NCBI GenBank assembly: GCA_937901745.1
Contig: CALGSZ010000166.1
Coordinates: forward strand, 1 to 8,999
Source of the DNA: an uncultured Chloroflexota bacterium
GTDB lineage: Bacteria; Chloroflexota; Chloroflexia; Thermomicrobiales; UBA6265
Reading direction: 5' to 3'
Length of the DNA stretch: 8,999 nucleotides
The translations under genes and the position numbers were made by a program. The notes beneath the pieces were generated by a model that was not told the DNA's origin, searched no databases, and saw only the letters and a list, made by a program, of their open reading frames with translations. Below, in pieces: positions 7,564 to 8,999 of the stretch (position 1 is the stretch's first letter; each line of letters starts with the position of its first letter).

Positions 7564-7649
7564 CTGTGTCTCCGATTCGATCCGGCCCCGAGGCCAACAA
7601 CCTAATACACGGGATCGGGGACAAGATGCTTCCTCTACTGTGTCGACAA
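7564..7649. promoter_or_regulatory. Divergent intergenic region between the GHKL operon and the vsr-like gene
   Basis: These 86 bp must carry start signals for both directions. Rightward, TACTGT (7636-7641) fits an actinobacterial -10 (TAnnnT) and lies 8 bases before ATG 7650, which would give a leaderless mRNA; no good -35 is seen. It overlaps the palindrome TGTCGACA (7641-7648), a possible operator. Leftward, TAGGTT on the minus strand (7604-7599) is a weak -10 candidate about 35 bases before the ATPase ATG. No match is strong. Confidence 0.35.
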
Positions 7650-8357
7650 ATGTCTGAGCCAGAGCCCGGGGGGCCGTGGACGGACGAGGAGATCAGGCTG
7701 GCTGTGGACGCTTACCTGATCATGCTCGAGAAGCAGGAGCGGGGCGAGTCGTTCGTCAAGTCCGAGATCCGCGAGGCGGTCGCCCCGTATCTGCCGTCTC
7801 GGTCCTCCAAGGCGATCGAACTCAAGTGGTGCAACATCTCGGCGGTGCTGGAGGAGCGCGGCATGAGGTGGGTCGATGGATACAAGCCACTGCCCCACCT
7901 GCAGCATCGGCTGAGGGAGATCGTCGATGAGCGTCTCCGTTCACCAGTTCCACTGTCGGAAGCGGTGGCGGCGAGGATGCGCAACACTCCGCAAAAAGAC
8001 ACCCCATTCGAGACCGAAGTCAAAGGACTACTGCGCCAGAGAGGATTGGCTTTCGAGGAAGACCGACCGGTCGCGGGTGTCTCCCGTTCCCGCCCCGATC
8101 TCCTCTTCCCCCGTGAGCGTCTCGCTGTCTATCTGGACGGGTGTTACTGGCACTGGTGCCCGGAGCACTTCAAGCTTCCGTCTCACAACCGAGACTGGTG
8201 GATCGACAAGCTCCTGGCGAATGTGCAGAGGGATCGCAAACACGTGCGGGAGTTCGCGGAGGCGGGGTGGGTGGTGCTTCGGTTCTGGGAACACGAGGAG
8301 CCAGAGACGGTCGCTCACACCGTGGAAGAGACGTTGCAGCAGATTCGACGCGTTTGA
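7650..8357 (+). CDS. Vsr-like endonuclease with N-terminal DNA-binding-type domain
   Basis: With the ATG at 7650 the protein has 235 residues, longer than E. coli Vsr (about 156). The C-terminal half is Vsr: an N-terminal MRNTPQKDTPFE element (from residue 110), SRPDLLF with the catalytic Asp150, DGCYWHWCPEH (163-173, with Cys165 and His168) and VQRDRKHVREFAEAGWVVLRFWE. In E. coli Vsr the residue at the Asp163 position is His64; Asp is common in other family members. Residues about 9-90 form a separate domain with PWTDEEI, KWCNISAVL (NISAVL at 62-67) and GYKPL (77-81), a module I recall from DUF3883 and HNH restriction proteins, probably DNA-binding. Vsr nicks T:G mismatches produced by deamination of methylcytosine; in this setting it could instead be the restriction nuclease. 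An in-frame ATG at 7626 has a better ribosome-binding site but codons untypical of the gene; GTG 7566 is improbable. Confidence 0.9.
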   Translation: MSEPEPGGPWTDEEIRLAVDAYLIMLEKQERGESFVKSEIREAVAPYLPSRSSKAIELKWCNISAVLEERGMRWVDGYKPLPHLQHRLREIVDERLRSPVPLSEAVAARMRNTPQKDTPFETEVKGLLRQRGLAFEEDRPVAGVSRSRPDLLFPRERLAVYLDGCYWHWCPEHFKLPSHNRDWWIDKLLANVQRDRKHVREFAEAGWVVLRFWEHEEPETVAHTVEETLQQIRRV

Positions 8358-8399
8358 GCTGAAGTCGGCGGGCCATCCGGCCGATGTGATTCCTATCCC

Positions 8400-8999
8400 A
8401 TGAACCTGTCTGCCGGCTCGAATCGCTTTTGGTGCGAAGTAGATCTAGAGAGCATCCGCGGAGCCAAACTGGGCGAGCTCTTCCCGACACTCGCGCACTT
8501 GCCTGGCCCTGGCCCTTCTTTGGAACGGATTCCGTCGATCGTCAGATTGCGAGTGAAGGAGAACGTGGAACTCAGCTGGGAAGCTCTGGCGGACTTGACG
8601 GTCGGCGAAATCCTCGCTTGGAGAGCGACTGGGGAAGGGAAAGTCCGTACGCTTCTCCGCTTCCTCGCCGAGGAGGCCGAACGCCGGGCAATCGAAAGAA
8701 CAGAGGTCATCGATTCTGCCAAGACCGGTGTCGTCGAGGCTCTGGTCGACATTGCGGCCTGGGGACATCACAACGGTGCTGGATCGCTCTTGGACGCTAT
8801 CGATCGAGTGGCGAGGTCGGCCGCTGCCGATGCCCCCCTGGAAGCGCTCGACGTACTGCGTCGCGTCAGGACTTCCGACTTCGGAGCGAGCCGCCTGAGT
8901 CGGTACGACCCCGAAGTCTCTTTCAGGTGGCTCTCGGAACAATTCGGGGAGCGAGAGAAGATCATTCTCGATGAACGGTCCTTGGCGATCGGATCTCGC
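8400..8999 (+). CDS. Partial gene at right edge: alphaCTD-like HhH and sigma-70 region 4-like protein
   Basis: The frame is open from ATG 8400 through base 8999 without a stop, giving the first 200 residues. It lies 42 bp after the vsr-like stop, in the same direction, so it is probably co-transcribed; no strong ribosome-binding site is visible. Codon use is GC-ending throughout, as in the neighbours. Residues 63-89 contain LTVGEIL followed by GEGKVRTLL, which resembles the TVGEL...GxKS helix-hairpin-helix of the RNA polymerase alpha C-terminal domain. At the window end, FRWLSEQFGEREKIILDER (175-193) looks like the first helix of sigma-70 region 4. The remaining sequence is helical without other motifs. 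This is not a housekeeping sigma factor, as regions 2 and 3 are absent. A DNA-binding regulator or a DNA-recognising subunit of the system are both possible. The family assignment is an inference from short motifs. Confidence 0.75.
   Translation, partial: MNLSAGSNRFWCEVDLESIRGAKLGELFPTLAHLPGPGPSLERIPSIVRLRVKENVELSWEALADLTVGEILAWRATGEGKVRTLLRFLAEEAERRAIERTEVIDSAKTGVVEALVDIAAWGHHNGAGSLLDAIDRVARSAAADAPLEALDVLRRVRTSDFGASRLSRYDPEVSFRWLSEQFGEREKIILDERSLAIGSR

Noticed and set aside
7566..7649. GTG 7566 as the start of the vsr-like gene
   Set aside because: It begins 3 bases from the ATPase start codon, leaving no room for expression signals, and its first 28 residues have no family similarity.
8365..8384. 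Small hairpin (TCGGC...GCCGA) between the vsr-like gene and the next gene
   Set aside because: The stem is only 5 bp with a 10-base loop and no T tract, within chance expectation for GC-rich sequence.
1..8999. CRISPR arrays, tRNA genes, insertion sequences and integrase genes
   Set aside because: I looked for regularly spaced repeats, tRNA-like cloverleaf ends and transposase or integrase motifs and found none.

Overview
The window looks like an accessory (defence) segment of a high-GC bacterial chromosome, most likely an actinobacterium. The evidence for that is the high GC, the use of GTG starts and the actinobacterial flavour of the DUF1697 gene; no rRNA or core marker is present to fix the taxon. 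I see no tRNA, rRNA, CRISPR array, transposase or integrase.

Layout. (1) 1-530: the 3' part of a DUF1697-family gene, very GC-rich, probably the ordinary chromosomal neighbour. (2) 531-917: a 387-bp non-coding stretch with nested inverted repeats. (3) 918-2624 (+): a 568-residue protein with an N-terminal DUF262 domain (DGQQR motif) and a C-terminal DUF1524-like HNH region. This is a single-chain GmrSD-like, type IV-style restriction enzyme, with lower GC than gene 1. (4) 7563 to 2659 (-): a tight four-gene operon in transcription order: GHKL ATPase of the MutL/MORC-like type (631 aa), a 328-aa protein I do not recognise, a 238-aa DUF6339-like protein, and a DNA cytosine-C5 methyltransferase (438 aa). 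All three junctions are 4-bp ATGA/GTGA overlaps, so the genes are probably translationally coupled. (5) 7650-8357 (+): divergently transcribed Vsr-like endonuclease carrying an extra N-terminal putative DNA-binding domain. (6) 8400 to the right edge (+): a 200-residue open fragment of a further gene with a helix-hairpin-helix segment resembling the RNA polymerase alpha C-terminal domain and the apparent beginning of a sigma-70 region 4-like segment.

How they may work together. The methyltransferase would mark self DNA. The Vsr-fold protein is the obvious nuclease candidate, as a restriction enzyme or as a T:G mismatch nickase that compensates for methylcytosine deamination. The GHKL ATPase would be an ATP-driven clamp or switch. 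This matches the general class of MutL-homologue-containing restriction-modification systems that Aravind and colleagues described when tracing the origin of MORC ATPases. The 328-aa protein, the 238-aa protein and the right-edge alphaCTD/sigma-like protein are the least understood parts. The DUF262-HNH gene converges on the methyltransferase and may be a second, modification-dependent layer. The system probably continues past the right edge.
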